Origin: Oscillospiraceae bacterium
GTDB lineage: Bacteria; Bacillota; Clostridia; Oscillospirales; Oscillospiraceae
Length of the DNA: 36,713 nucleotides
Reading direction: 5' to 3'
Assembly: GCA_017619715.1 (NCBI GenBank)
Contig: JAFZRS010000010.1
Location: 1-36,713, forward strand
Both the position numbers and the translations under genes were made by a program. The notes beneath the pieces are model-generated. The model saw only the letters and a list, made by a program, of their open reading frames with translations. It searched no databases and had not been told where the DNA came from. This document shows positions 1 to 8,319 of the stretch, in pieces (position 1 is the stretch's first letter; the number at the start of each line of letters is the position of its first letter).

Positions 1-810
1 CTTCCGGGCGGCGCCGTCCACCGCCGCGCCGGTGGCGCCGGCGCGCGCCGCCGCAATCCCGGCGCGCTGTGCCGCCAGCACGATCTCATATACCCGGCGC
101 TGCTCATCGCCAATCTCCCCTACTGCCACGGTACGGGTCATATCCGAGCAATAGCCCTGATAGACACAGCCGAAATCCATCGTGACGAAATCGCCCGATT
201 GAATCTCTCGATCCGTGGGTACGGCGTGGGGCATTGAGCCGTTCGGTCCGCTGGCGACCACTGGATCGAAGGACATGCGTTCCGCGCCGTAGTGCAGCAT
301 GAGATACTGCAACCGCGCGGCGACCTCCTTTTCCGTCATGCCCGCTTTAATCTCCCCGAGGATATCGTTCAGTGCGCGCTCGGCGATCCGCTGGGCGCAG
401 ATCATGCGATGCACCTCCTCCTCGTCCTTGGAGCCGCGCAGACCGCTCAAAAGCTCTGACGCAGGCAATAATTCGCATCGCAGTGCTTCGGCATACGTCC
501 GATACTCCGCCACGCTCATGACATCGTCCTCAAAGCCCACCCGTTTCGCGCCGGTCTTTTCCAGTGCGGCGCTTATAAGCGCGGCATAGTTCCGACCGCG
601 ATCCACCATATCCACGGTAGCGCCGATAATGTCGCGCTGCGCCGCCTCAATGTAGCGCGAATCGGTGAAATAAAAGCACTCGCCGCGGCTGATAAACGCC
701 ACGCCTTCCCCGTGGAAGAAAGTGGCATAAAAGCAGTTCGCCTGTCCGGTCAGCATCACGGCGTCCATCTCCGGCGGCATGGCTTGTGCAATTCTTTGCA
801 GATGGTTCAT
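1..810 (-). CDS. Xaa-Pro aminopeptidase-like M24 peptidase, C-terminus cut off by window edge
   Basis: The minus-strand frame from the ATG at 810 stays open for all 270 codons to the left edge, so the gene is partial. It begins MNHLQRIAQAMPPEMDAVML. Residues 1-130 form a creatinase-type N-terminal domain with a GFEDD segment. The pita-bread M24 domain follows, with SFDPVVASGPNGSMPHAVPT and then MDFGCVYQGYCSDMTRTVAVG, whose two Asp residues (DFG and SDMTRT) are the first metal ligands of the family. The later His and Glu ligands lie outside the window. Such enzymes remove an N-terminal residue ahead of proline in the cytoplasm. Its start overlaps the stop of the YqeG gene as ATGA, so the two are translationally coupled. 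Assignment to the M24B family is firm; the exact peptide preference is not visible. Confidence 0.9.
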   Translation of the reverse strand, partial: MNHLQRIAQAMPPEMDAVMLTGQANCFYATFFHGEGVAFISRGECFYFTDSRYIEAAQRDIIGATVDMVDRGRNYAALISAALEKTGAKRVGFEDDVMSVAEYRTYAEALRCELLPASELLSGLRGSKDEEEVHRMICAQRIAERALNDILGEIKAGMTEKEVAARLQYLMLHYGAERMSFDPVVASGPNGSMPHAVPTDREIQSGDFVTMDFGCVYQGYCSDMTRTVAVGEIGDEQRRVYEIVLAAQRAGIAAARAGATGAAVDGAARK

Positions 811-1307
811 TGGATCGTCCTCCCTTTTCTTTTAAACGGCGCTTGCATGGCGTGCAGCAGCTTTTGTCCCACTGTCCGCGCACCGCCTGCCGGCTCCACC
901 GTCAGTACCCAAACGCCGCTTAAATGTCCTCCCAGCGCATCGGTAAGCAGCTTGTCGCCCAACATGGCGGTCTCTCTTTCTGTCACGCCCGCTTCCGACA
1001 TGGCGCGCCGAAAGCCCCGACGCAGCGGCTTTCCCGCGTGTCCCACATAGGTGATGCCCAGATCGCGGCAGAAGGTCTCCACACGCACCGGTCGGCGGTT
1101 GTTGGAGAGGATCATCACCCGAATCCCTGTCTCTTCCATCTTCCCGATCCAGCGGCGCAGCGTCTCATCAGGTCTTGCCACGCTCCGGGGCGCCAGCGTG
1201 TAGTCCAGATCGCACAGCAGCAGCTTTACACCGAGATCGCGCAGGAAATCGGGTGTCACATCTGTATAGGCGTCAAACCGCCAATCCGGCGAAAGTGAAA
1301 CGCGCAT
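807..1307 (-). CDS. yqeG: YqeG-family HAD-type phosphatase
   Basis: The protein has 166 residues. It carries the HAD motif I DLDYTL in LLLCDLDYTLAPRS, motif II in VMILSNN, and a late acidic motif LGDKLLTDALGGHLSG. This layout and length match the YqeG family (HAD subfamily IIIA), found next to ribosome-assembly genes in many Firmicutes; its substrate is not established. I chose the ATG at 1307 because the promoter at 1345-1373 would start transcription near 1338, which excludes the TTG at 1343, and because AGGAG lies 10 bases upstream. A GTG two codons earlier is the alternative. Its stop overlaps the start of the M24 peptidase gene. Confidence 0.87.
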   Translation of the reverse strand: MRVSLSPDWRFDAYTDVTPDFLRDLGVKLLLCDLDYTLAPRSVARPDETLRRWIGKMEETGIRVMILSNNRRPVRVETFCRDLGITYVGHAGKPLRRGFRRAMSEAGVTERETAMLGDKLLTDALGGHLSGVWVLTVEPAGGARTVGQKLLHAMQAPFKRKGRTIQ

Positions 1308-1344
1308 AATCACCCGACTCCTCTCATACAGCTTGATTGACAAA

Positions 1345-1373
1345 AGTGTACCATTCTTTCAGGTGAAATACAA
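1345..1373 (-). promoter_or_regulatory. Sigma-A promoter for yqeG
   Basis: On the minus strand TTGTAT (-35, 1368-1373) is separated by exactly 17 bases from TACACT (-10, 1345-1350). It points at yqeG and lies in the gap shared with the divergent gene at 1386. Confidence 0.65.
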
Positions 1374-1385
1374 GGGGGGATTCAT

Positions 1386-2150
1386 TTGCGGCTCTATGTG
1401 GCGGCGGCGCCGGATCGGCTGTCCGATCTGTCGCTTCCTCCGGCGCAGACTGCCTGCGCCGCCTATGGGATCGGCACATCATCGCATTTGTCCGTTCACG
1501 CATTTTCCGCACGATTGCCGGGCGGACTGATGATGCTCTCAAATGAAAATGCGCCCTCCGTGGAGAACCCGGATCGCCTGTGCCGGGAGATCATCGGCGA
1601 ATGTATCCGCCGCCGTTACACGGGCGCTGTACTGGACTTTATTCCCTCCCCTGCCGCCGACCAAATCGCGCTGATCCGGCGGTTGGACACGCTGTTGCAG
1701 CGGCAGAACCTGACGCTGTATGTGCCGGAGTATTACGGCATGTGTGTCCGTTATGGAACGGTGCTCATCTGTACGGCGCTCTCCGGCGGAACGCTGCGTC
1801 GGCGGCTTACGGAGGCGGCGGCAAGCTTTGCGCCCCGACCCATCGCGCTGGATTGTCAGCGGCTTGCCATGGATTTTCTGATTCCCTCTCCCAACGGCGA
1901 GGGCGTGCCGCTGCTAACGGAACAGCTCTGGCAGTTGATGCAGGGACGATCCATTTTTTTCTCCGGAGATCTGTGCGCACGGTATTTCACCTACCGCACG
2001 GCGTCGAGCGCCCATTTTGTCCTGTTTGACGACGGTGAGACGCTGCGCCGGAAGGTACAGCTTGGCGCGGAGGTTGGGGCGGCGGCGGCGTTTTTCATGC
2101 TGCCGGAGGTGGCGGACCTGACGGGTGAACTGTTTCCCTCGTATGGGTAA
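1386..2150 (+). CDS. Uncharacterised 254-aa protein, divergent from yqeG
   Basis: I do not recognise this protein. It would start at a TTG (1386) placed 6 bases after a GGGGGG ribosome binding site; the first residues read MRLYVAAAPDRLSDL. I see no signal peptide, convincing membrane segment or metal motif. Two segments, TGAVLDFIPSP and NLTLYVPEYYG, alternate with helices in the manner of successive beta-alpha units, and a later LYVPE/ALDCQRLAMDFLIPS pattern continues it, so a TIM-barrel (possibly related to GH18-like domains) is a guess only. The codon bias matches neighbouring genes, which supports it being real. It is transcribed alone and ends at a strong terminator (2159-2195). No clear promoter sits in the 43-base region upstream; TTGACA at 1337 has no matching -10 at the right distance. 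Confidence 0.7.
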   Translation: MRLYVAAAPDRLSDLSLPPAQTACAAYGIGTSSHLSVHAFSARLPGGLMMLSNENAPSVENPDRLCREIIGECIRRRYTGAVLDFIPSPAADQIALIRRLDTLLQRQNLTLYVPEYYGMCVRYGTVLICTALSGGTLRRRLTEAAASFAPRPIALDCQRLAMDFLIPSPNGEGVPLLTEQLWQLMQGRSIFFSGDLCARYFTYRTASSAHFVLFDDGETLRRKVQLGAEVGAAAAFFMLPEVADLTGELFPSYG

Positions 2151-2158
2151 TATGGAGC

Positions 2159-2195
2159 AAAAAAAGAGCTGTCTCATAAGGAGACGGCTCTTTTT
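2159..2195. terminator. Bidirectional terminator between the 1386 gene and rpsU
   Basis: A 10-bp stem (GAGCTGTCTC 2166-2175 with GAGACGGCTC 2181-2190, loop ATAAG) is flanked by an A-tract on the left and a T-tract on the right. It therefore works as a rho-independent terminator for both converging genes. Confidence 0.9.
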
Positions 2196-2207
2196 CGTTC
2201 TATTGGA

Positions 2208-2393
2208 TCAATAAAAACGCTTGTTTCTGTTCTTGCGGGCGGCCTCAGATTTCTTGCGGCGCTTGACGCTGGGGCTTTCATAGCACTCTCTCTTGCGCAC
2301 CTCAGCCAGGACGCCTGCCTTGGCGCAGCTTCTCTTAAAACGCTTCAGAGCGCTGTCCAGGCTCTCGCCTTCCTTGACATGTACTTCGGACAT
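2208..2393 (-). CDS. rpsU: Small ribosomal subunit protein bS21
   Basis: The protein has 61 residues, the usual length for bS21 in Firmicutes, and opens [20 protein letters not shown]. It continues with the basic tail [17 protein letters not shown]. bS21 sits on the 30S platform near the anti-Shine-Dalgarno end of 16S rRNA. The ATG follows a very purine-rich site (GGAGGGAGGGAAA). The gene has its own consensus promoter at 2473-2501 and a terminator just downstream, so it is transcribed alone. Its leader holds two hairpins, described separately. Confidence 0.97.
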   Translation of the reverse strand: MSEVHVKEGESLDSALKRFKRSCAKAGVLAEVRKRECYESPSVKRRKKSEAARKNRNKRFY

Positions 2394-2413
2394 CTATTTT
2401 CCCTCCCTCCGAT

Positions 2414-2461
2414 GCGCCCGGCTCGATCCAGGGCGCTCTTTAAGAGTCATGGAACATGACT
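2414..2461 (-). promoter_or_regulatory. Folded 5' leader of rpsU (two hairpins)
   Basis: Between the predicted transcript start (about 2466) and the rpsU ribosome binding site lie two hairpins. One is a perfect 7-bp stem, AGTCATG/CATGACT (2445-2461), with a 3-base loop. The other is a GC-rich stem built on GCGCCC/GGGCGC (2414-2436). The second ends about 6 bases before the Shine-Dalgarno run. Translational self-control by bS21 is possible but is inference; I do not recognise a known leader family. Confidence 0.5.
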
Positions 2462-2472
2462 ATGCAAATGGT

Positions 2473-2501
2473 ATTATATCCAATGCGCGAAAGCTTGTCA
2501 A
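2473..2501 (-). promoter_or_regulatory. Consensus sigma-A promoter for rpsU
   Basis: The minus strand reads TTGACA (2496-2501), 17 bases, TATAAT (2473-2478). Both hexamers match the consensus exactly, so strong expression is expected. It lies just downstream of the leuS stop codon. Confidence 0.92.
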
Positions 2502-2540
2502 GCCGTTTTTTATCCGAATCGGCAAAAGCCCGTCACCCGT

Positions 2541-5048
2541 TTATTTGGCGCCCTTGACGATGAGGTTGAGCAACTTGTTCTTGATGAGGATCGTCTTGAC
2601 AACCTGCATACCCTCCATCGCCTTTTTGACGCGCTCTTGCGCCAGCGCAGCGGCCACCACGTCCGCCTCGTCGCTGTCCACAGGCAGGGTGATGGTGCCG
2701 CGCAGCTTGCCGTTGACCTGCACCGCCATCTCTACCTGCGCGTCCACGGTCTTGGCCTCGTCGTACTGCGGCCACATCATCTGCATTGCCATTTTGCCGT
2801 ACTTTTCGGCAAAGCCCATGTTCTCCCACATCTCCTCCGCCATGTGGGGCACAAAGGGGCTCAAGAGGAGAATCAGCTGCTCCAGATCGCCCCGGCTCAA
2901 GCCGTTTGCGTAAAAACCGTTTACCAGTGTCATCAGCGCGGCAATGGCGGTATTGAATTTCAGCTCCTCAATATCGGCGGAAACCTTCTTGATGGTCTTG
3001 TGGATCAGGCTTTCATTGGCAGCGGAGATGCCCTGCTCCTGCGTGACAATATCCTGCAGATTGAAACAGCGATCCAAAAAGCGTTTGGAACCCTTGACTG
3101 CCTCGTCCGACCAGGAGGCGGTCTTTTCAAAGTCGCCGATGAACATGATGTACAATCGCATGGTATCGGCGCCGTAGGCGCGGATCACGTCGTCGGGGTT
3201 GACTACGTTGCCCAACGATTTGGACATCTTTACCGCCGGACGCAGCGCCTGCGAACCGTATTTTTCGATGAGCGCCTGCTTCTCCTCCTCCGTGGCGGCA
3301 TTGCCAACGTAATGGGGGTTCTTTCCCAAAATCATGCCGTGGCTGGTGCGCTTGGCGTACGGCTCTTTCGTATGCACCACGCCGATATCATAAAGGAACT
3401 TGTGCCAAAACCGGGAATAGAGCAGATGGAGCGTGGTGTGTTCCATGCCGCCGTTGTACCAGTCCACCGGTCCCCAGTACGCCTCTGCCTCTTTGGAAAC
3501 AGCCGCACCTTTATTGTGAGGATCCATATATCGCAGGAAATACCAGCTCGAGCCCGCCCACTGGGGCATGGTATCCGTCTCCCGCGTGGCGTCTGCGCCG
3601 CAGTGAGGACAGGTGGTATTCACCCAGTCTGTCATCTTGGAGAGGGGACTTTCGCCGTCGTCGGTGGGCTCATAGCTTTCCACCTGGGGCAGTATCAGCG
3701 GCAGTTCCTCTTCGGGCACAGGCACCCAACCGCACTTGGGGCAGTTCACCAGCGGAATCGGCTCACCCCAGTAGCGCTGACGGGAGAACACCCAGTCACG
3801 GAGCTTGAAGTTGACCTTCTCACGACCCCAACCCTGTTGAATCGCATACTCCCGCATGGCGGGGATGGCCTCCTTCACGCTCATGCCGTCCAGGAAGCCG
3901 GAGTTGACCATGATCGCCGTGTCGTCCTTGGCAACGAACGCCTCTTTCGTCACATCGCCGCCCTTGACCACCTCCACGATGGGCAGACCGAACTTGGTGG
4001 CAAAGTCCCAGTCGCGCTGATCGTGACCCGGCACGCCCATAACGATACCGGTCCCATAGCCCATCAGCACGTAATCGGAGACAAACATGGGCACCGCCTT
4101 GCCGTTTGCCGGGTTGATGACCTCCACGCCCGCAAGACGCACGCCGGTCTTATCCTTATTGAGCTCGCCGCGCTCAAAATCGGACTTGCGGGCTGCCGCC
4201 TCCTGATAGGCGGCAACCTCCTCCCAGTTGCCGATCCGATCCTTCCATTTCTTGAGCAGCGGGTGCTCCGGAGAGATGACGGTATACGTCACGCCGAAGA
4301 GCGTATCGGCACGGGTAGTATAGACGGTCACGCTCTCGCCCATATTGGTCTTGAACGTCACCTCCGTGCCGCTGGAGCGTCCGATCCAGTTGCGCTGCTG
4401 GGTCTTGACGCGCTCAATAAAATCAAGATCGTCCAGATCGTCTACCAGACGGTCGGCATACTTGGTGATCGCCAGCATCCACTGGCTTTTTTCCTTACGT
4501 ACCACCTCGCTGCCGCAGCGCTCACACACGCCCTCTACCACTTCCTCATTGGCGAGCACGCACTTGCAGCTGGTACACCAGTTTACGGGCATGGTGGTCT
4601 TGTAGGCAAGACCCTTTTTGAAAAGCTGCAGAAAGATCCACTGGGTCCAGCGGTAATAGTCGGGATCGGTGGTATCCACACAGCGATCCCAGTCAAATCC
4701 GTAACCGAGCATCTTGAGCTGACGGGTGAAGTTCTCAATATTCCGCCGGGTCACGATTGCCGGGTGGATATGGTTCTTGATGGCAAAGTTCTCCGTGGGC
4801 AGTCCGAAGGCGTCAAACCCGATGGGATAGAGGACATTATACCCCTCCATTCTCTTTTTGCGGGTGACAATGTCCATGGCGGTGAAGGGACGGGGGTGTC
4901 CCACATGGAGTCCCGCCGCGCTGGGATAGGGAAACTCGATGAGTCCGTAAAACTTGGGACGGCTGTCCCCCGTCACAGCGGCATACGGTTTCGTCTCCTC
5001 CCAACGCGCCTGCCACTTTTTCTCAATAGCGGTAAAATCGTAATTCAT
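2541..5048 (-). CDS. leuS: Leucyl-tRNA synthetase
   Basis: This class I aminoacyl-tRNA synthetase of 835 residues charges tRNA-Leu with leucine. The HIGH motif appears as HVGH (48-51) within the typical [14 protein letters not shown] segment. A CP1 editing domain is marked by [20 protein letters not shown]. The KMSKS motif (607-611) is intact in [14 protein letters not shown]. The C-terminal [11 protein letters not shown] segment is standard for bacterial LeuRS, and length is normal. The ATG is preceded by AAGGAGT. Only 45 bases separate it from rsfS, so it is the last gene of the smc operon. Unlike many Firmicutes synthetase genes it has no room for a T-box leader directly upstream. No clear terminator follows it. 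Confidence 0.98.
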   Translation of the reverse strand: MNYDFTAIEKKWQARWEETKPYAAVTGDSRPKFYGLIEFPYPSAAGLHVGHPRPFTAMDIVTRKKRMEGYNVLYPIGFDAFGLPTENFAIKNHIHPAIVTRRNIENFTRQLKMLGYGFDWDRCVDTTDPDYYRWTQWIFLQLFKKGLAYKTTMPVNWCTSCKCVLANEEVVEGVCERCGSEVVRKEKSQWMLAITKYADRLVDDLDDLDFIERVKTQQRNWIGRSSGTEVTFKTNMGESVTVYTTRADTLFGVTYTVISPEHPLLKKWKDRIGNWEEVAAYQEAAARKSDFERGELNKDKTGVRLAGVEVINPANGKAVPMFVSDYVLMGYGTGIVMGVPGHDQRDWDFATKFGLPIVEVVKGGDVTKEAFVAKDDTAIMVNSGFLDGMSVKEAIPAMREYAIQQGWGREKVNFKLRDWVFSRQRYWGEPIPLVNCPKCGWVPVPEEELPLILPQVESYEPTDDGESPLSKMTDWVNTTCPHCGADATRETDTMPQWAGSSWYFLRYMDPHNKGAAVSKEAEAYWGPVDWYNGGMEHTTLHLLYSRFWHKFLYDIGVVHTKEPYAKRTSHGMILGKNPHYVGNAATEEEKQALIEKYGSQALRPAVKMSKSLGNVVNPDDVIRAYGADTMRLYIMFIGDFEKTASWSDEAVKGSKRFLDRCFNLQDIVTQEQGISAANESLIHKTIKKVSADIEELKFNTAIAALMTLVNGFYANGLSRGDLEQLILLLSPFVPHMAEEMWENMGFAEKYGKMAMQMMWPQYDEAKTVDAQVEMAVQVNGKLRGTITLPVDSDEADVVAAALAQERVKKAMEGMQVVKTILIKNKLLNLIVKGAK

Positions 5049-5093
5049 AATTGCACTCCTTGCTGTAAATGAAAAATACTTGTCAGGGGAAAC

Positions 5094-5462
5094 CTATTGT
5101 TCCATGTCCAATATGCCCGTCAAATCAACGCTTTTCCCGTCGCGCCAAAGGTGCTCCAAGCCGTAGAACTGGCGGTTCTCCGCGTTGAATACGTGTACGG
5201 CGATACAGCCGTAATCCAACAGAACCCATGTGCCACCCCGATAACCTTCCCGGTGCAGCGGCGTCTCCTCCGCCTCCTCGGCGAGTACTTTTTCCACGTT
5301 GTCCACCAGCGCGTTGATCTGCGTATTGCTGGAGCCTGTTGCAATGACAAAGTAATCCGCCAGCGTAGTGATATCCGCAATTTCCAGCACCTGAATATCC
5401 TTCGCCTTCTTGTCGGACAGAGCACGCGCCGCCAGCAGCGCCAGTTCCTTTGATGATTTCAT
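5094..5462 (-). CDS. rsfS: Ribosomal silencing factor RsfS
   Basis: The protein has 122 residues of the RsfS/Iojap family. Conserved segments are DIQVLEIADITTLADYFVIATGSS near the N-terminus (residues 22-45 or so), the REGYRGGTWVLLDYGCIAVHVF core and the YGLEHLW end. RsfS binds uL14 and blocks joining of the 50S and 30S subunits, damping translation during starvation. The ATG at 5462 overlaps the stop of nadD/yqeK as ATGA and lies 7 bases after GAGAGGGG; an upstream ATG at 5483 has a poorer context. The link with leuS downstream and nadD/yqeK upstream is a common Firmicutes arrangement. Confidence 0.95.
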   Translation of the reverse strand: MKSSKELALLAARALSDKKAKDIQVLEIADITTLADYFVIATGSSNTQINALVDNVEKVLAEEAEETPLHREGYRGGTWVLLDYGCIAVHVFNAENRQFYGLEHLWRDGKSVDLTGILDMEQ

Positions 5463-6655
5463 ACCGTGACCCCTCTCTTCCATAGATCGTCTCTTGCTTC
5501 CAGCGTGTTCTTATGAACCGGCAGACCCCGTTGCTCCATCTCACGGATTGTCTCCGTCAGCCCCAGCAAAAGTCCCCGGTCCAGATCCTCATAGGTACGG
5601 CGGCGCAGCTCCTCCACACCGTCAAAATCCCGGTTAGGCTCGATGTAGTCCGCCATGTAGATAACCTTTTCCAACAGCGACATATTTGCTTTGCCGGTGG
5701 TGTGCCAACGAATCGCCTCATATACCTCGTCCGATACGCCGAACACGTCCCGGGCAACGGCGGCGCCCGTCTTGCTGTGGAGCAGTTTCACTGCCCCTTG
5801 CTCCAGCCTGTCCAGTTTGATACCGTACTGCCGGCACAGTGCCAGTTGCTCTTCCATTTCCAGCTTTTTGGTGCAGTCGTGGAGCAGCGCGGCGATCCGC
5901 GCCGCCGTCACGTCCGCGCCGTAGCGCTCCGCCAGACGCACCGCCTCCGCCTCCGTACCCAGCACGTGGGGCATACGCTTCGGCTTGAGATAACTCAGTG
6001 CAACAGGCCGCAGTTCCTCCGGCGTCAGATCCTTCAAATCCCGGTGCGTGCCGTAGAGCTGCTCACGCAGAATACAGCCGTATACCGCCTCCGGGAGATA
6101 CGCTTCGCCGCCGCCATCGCGCAGCGCCTCACGCACCTCGGTGGAGGATAGCTCGATGACCTCCCGGTTTATCACCGTCTCCACGTGAGCAGCAAATTGT
6201 CGCTCCAAACGCTCTTTTTGCGCGGCAAACGCTTCCGCTTCACCGTTTGCCAGACGGCTGAACGCACCCACAGACGCCAGAGACAAAATCACCTCCGGCT
6301 CGTGCCATGTGTGGAGAGACAGAAACATATCCGAACCCATCAGCAGCCACAGCTCGTCGTGGGGGTATTGGGCATGCAGCTCACGCAGTGTGTCGCTGGT
6401 ATAGCTCTTGCCGGTGCGGTACACCTCCATGTCCGATGCCGACGCGGACGGTCCCAGCTCCGCCGTGGCAAGGGTGACCATCTCCAAACGCTGCTGCGGT
6501 GCGGGACTTCCCTCCGGCATGGTCTTATGCGGGGGATCACCGTCCGGGATCAGCAACAACCGATCCAGCTTGAGCTGTGCCGCGGCGGCGCGGGCGGCGG
6601 TGATATGACCGTTGTGAATGGGGTTGAACGTACCCCCGTATATCCCGATGCGCAT
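5459..6655 (-). CDS. nadD: NadD-YqeK fusion: nicotinate-nucleotide adenylyltransferase plus HD-domain hydrolase
   Basis: This 398-residue protein joins two enzymes that are usually separate adjacent genes. Residues 1-200 are NadD, with GGTFNPIHNGH (HxGH at 14-17) for nucleotide transfer and the SSTEVR motif near 170; it makes deamido-NAD from nicotinate mononucleotide and ATP. Residues from about 225 to 398 are a YqeK-type HD domain, with metal ligands H230, HD 259-260, H293, H318 and D336 all visible. YqeK of Bacillus has been described as a diadenosine tetraphosphate hydrolase. A short linker (about 203-225) separates the halves. The start lies 1 base after the yhbY stop with a weak ribosome binding site, and its stop overlaps rsfS. 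No frameshift is needed, so the fusion is read directly. Confidence 0.95.
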   Translation of the reverse strand: MRIGIYGGTFNPIHNGHITAARAAAAQLKLDRLLLIPDGDPPHKTMPEGSPAPQQRLEMVTLATAELGPSASASDMEVYRTGKSYTSDTLRELHAQYPHDELWLLMGSDMFLSLHTWHEPEVILSLASVGAFSRLANGEAEAFAAQKERLERQFAAHVETVINREVIELSSTEVREALRDGGGEAYLPEAVYGCILREQLYGTHRDLKDLTPEELRPVALSYLKPKRMPHVLGTEAEAVRLAERYGADVTAARIAALLHDCTKKLEMEEQLALCRQYGIKLDRLEQGAVKLLHSKTGAAVARDVFGVSDEVYEAIRWHTTGKANMSLLEKVIYMADYIEPNRDFDGVEELRRRTYEDLDRGLLLGLTETIREMEQRGLPVHKNTLEARDDLWKRGVTV

Positions 6656-6656
6656 A

Positions 6657-6977
6657 TCAGCTTGTCTTTCTCCGGGACCGCACCAGTTCTATGCGGCGCT
6701 TGTCCTTGTTGTGCTGATAGCGAAACAGCACGAACTTACTTCCGATGGTCTGCACCACCTCGCTGCGGGTGGCGCGGCTGAGTATCTCGGCGGCTTCGGC
6801 GGCTGTGAGCATGCTGTTATCCAGCACTCGACCCTTGATGAGCTCCCGCGCTTCCAGCGCATCGTTTGCCTGCTTGATGAGGTTGTCGCCGATGCCGTCC
6901 TTGCCCACGTGGAGGATGGTATCCTGTTGGGACGCCAAGCTCCGCAGTTGGGCGCGCTGTTTACTGGTCAGTTCCAT
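6657..6977 (-). CDS. yhbY: YhbY-family CRM-domain RNA-binding protein
   Basis: This is a single CRM domain of 106 residues. It opens MELTSKQRAQLRSLASQ, contains the glycine turn VGKDGIGDN, the conserved helix ALEARELIKGRVLDN and the strand VVQTIGSKFVLFRYQ. Members bind pre-50S particles or structured RNA during ribosome assembly. The start lies inside the 3' end of rdgB (17-base overlap), and the stop is one base from nadD/yqeK, so translation is probably coupled on both sides. Confidence 0.93.
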   Translation of the reverse strand: MELTSKQRAQLRSLASQQDTILHVGKDGIGDNLIKQANDALEARELIKGRVLDNSMLTAAEAAEILSRATRSEVVQTIGSKFVLFRYQHNKDKRRIELVRSRRKTS

Positions 6978-7569
6978 ATCCGTTCTTCTCCAAATAGTTT
7001 TTCAATACCGCGGCAAAGGCGCGCAGTGCGTTGCCTCGATGTGATACGGCGTTTTTCTCCTCCGGTGTGAGCTGGGCAAAGGTCTTGCGCAGCTCCGGCA
7101 GAAAAAACACCGGATCGTAGCCGAAACCGCCCTCGCCCCGGGGCGCATAGGCAATCGTGCCAAAGCAGTCGCCCGACGCTTCCAACACGTCCCCGTCGGG
7201 GAACGCGCACACCACGGCGCTGTGGAAATGGGCGGCGCGGTTCGTAGCGCCCTGCAAACTCTCCAGCAGCAACCGGCAACGCGCCTCGTCGCTGTCCAGT
7301 CCGCCGTAACGGGCGGAATAGATGCCCGGCGCACCGCCCAGCCAATCCACACATAAGCCGCTGTCATCGGCAATGGAGGGCAGTCCCGATGCTTCCATCA
7401 CCGCTTTTGCCTTGATGGCGGCATTTTCGGCAAAGGTTGTGCCTGTTTCCTCCGGCTCCAACGCAAGTCCCACGTCGCTCTGGAGTACCACCTCCACGTC
7501 CAGCGAAGCCAGGATTGCCTGCATCTCCCGCAGTTTACCGCGGTTGTGAGACGCCAACACAAACTTCAT
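6961..7569 (-). CDS. rdgB: RdgB/HAM1 non-canonical purine NTP pyrophosphatase
   Basis: The 202-residue protein has the family signature SHNRGKLREM (from residue 7), then PSIADDSGLCVDWLGGAPGIYSARY and the end motif SHRGNALRAF. It hydrolyses dITP, XTP and ITP to monophosphates and so keeps deaminated bases out of DNA and RNA. I used the ATG at 7569 because AAGGAG lies 7 bases upstream; a longer frame reaching 7611 would overlap rph and lacks a good site. Pairing of rph and rdgB is widespread in bacteria. Confidence 0.96.
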   Translation of the reverse strand: MKFVLASHNRGKLREMQAILASLDVEVVLQSDVGLALEPEETGTTFAENAAIKAKAVMEASGLPSIADDSGLCVDWLGGAPGIYSARYGGLDSDEARCRLLLESLQGATNRAAHFHSAVVCAFPDGDVLEASGDCFGTIAYAPRGEGGFGYDPVFFLPELRKTFAQLTPEEKNAVSHRGNALRAFAAVLKNYLEKNGYGTDQ

Positions 7570-7582
7570 ACCGTTGCTCCTT

Positions 7583-8305
7583 TCAACGAAGGATATTTTC
7601 CAAAATCTCACGCTGTTTGGCGATCAGCTCCCGACAGCCCTTGGCGCACAGCGCCACCAAATCCCGCTGCTCCGCCACGGTAAAGGCGCGACCTTCGCCC
7701 GTTCCCTGTATTTCGATGATCTCATCCAGTTCATTCATGACGCAGTTGAGGTCCACCTGAGCGCGGCTATCCTCCCCGTAGGGCAGATCCAGCACCGCCG
7801 TATCGTCCACAATCCCGGCGCTGACGCCGGCAACAAAGTGGCGGATCGGTGAGTGGTCCAGATACCCCTCTTTTACCAGCCGTTCACACGCCAGTGCCAG
7901 CGCCACGAACCCGCCGGTGACACTGGCGGTACGTGTACCGCCGTCGCCCTGCAGCACATCGCAGTCCACCGTGACGGTATATTCCCCCAGCGCCGCCAGA
8001 TCCACCGCCGCGCGCAGACTGCGTCCGATGAGACGCTGGATCTCCGCGCTGCGGCCGGACAGCTTCAGCTTGTCGATATCCCGCCGGCTGCGCTGACGGT
8101 TGGCGCGTGGCAGCATGGAATACTCCGCCGTGACCCAGCCGTGACCGGGCTGCACGTGGGGCGGAACGCGAGGCTCTACCGAGGCACAGCACAGCACCTT
8201 CGTATCGCCCCATTCAATCAGCACGCTGCCCTCGGCAAATTTGACGAAATCGGTAGTGATCCTCACCGGACGCAGCTCGTCGTATTTTCTTCCGTCTTTG
8301 CGCAT
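7583..8305 (-). CDS. rph: Ribonuclease PH
   Basis: The protein has 240 residues and uses phosphate to trim the 3' ends of tRNA precursors. It opens MRKDGRKYDELRPVRI, has AEYSMLPRANRQRSRRD with the basic phosphate-binding residues, the GRSLRAAVDL helix, CDVLQGDGGTRTASVTG and the acidic active-site stretch LDLPYGEDSRAQVDLN. The length is normal. A GGAGG site is 8 bases before the ATG, and 14 bases separate it from ftsY. It seems intact, unlike the inactive copies known in some laboratory strains of other species. Confidence 0.97.
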   Translation of the reverse strand: MRKDGRKYDELRPVRITTDFVKFAEGSVLIEWGDTKVLCCASVEPRVPPHVQPGHGWVTAEYSMLPRANRQRSRRDIDKLKLSGRSAEIQRLIGRSLRAAVDLAALGEYTVTVDCDVLQGDGGTRTASVTGGFVALALACERLVKEGYLDHSPIRHFVAGVSAGIVDDTAVLDLPYGEDSRAQVDLNCVMNELDEIIEIQGTGEGRAFTVAEQRDLVALCAKGCRELIAKQREILENILR

Positions 8306-8319
8306 ACCTTGCGCCTCCG

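Noticed and set aside
1337..1366. Plus-strand promoter for the 1386 gene starting at TTGACA
   Set aside because: No -10-like hexamer is found 16-19 bases downstream.
2502..2540. Terminator after leuS
   Set aside because: Small GC stems and an A/T stretch exist but no stem long enough followed by a T-tract; some read-through into rpsU is possible.
2637..5072. An 811-residue open frame on the plus strand opposite leuS
   Set aside because: It is a by-product of GC-rich third positions; leuS on the other strand has full family motifs, and this frame has no ribosome binding site or motif.
5049..5093. T-box leader for leuS
   Set aside because: The gap is only 45 bases, far too short.
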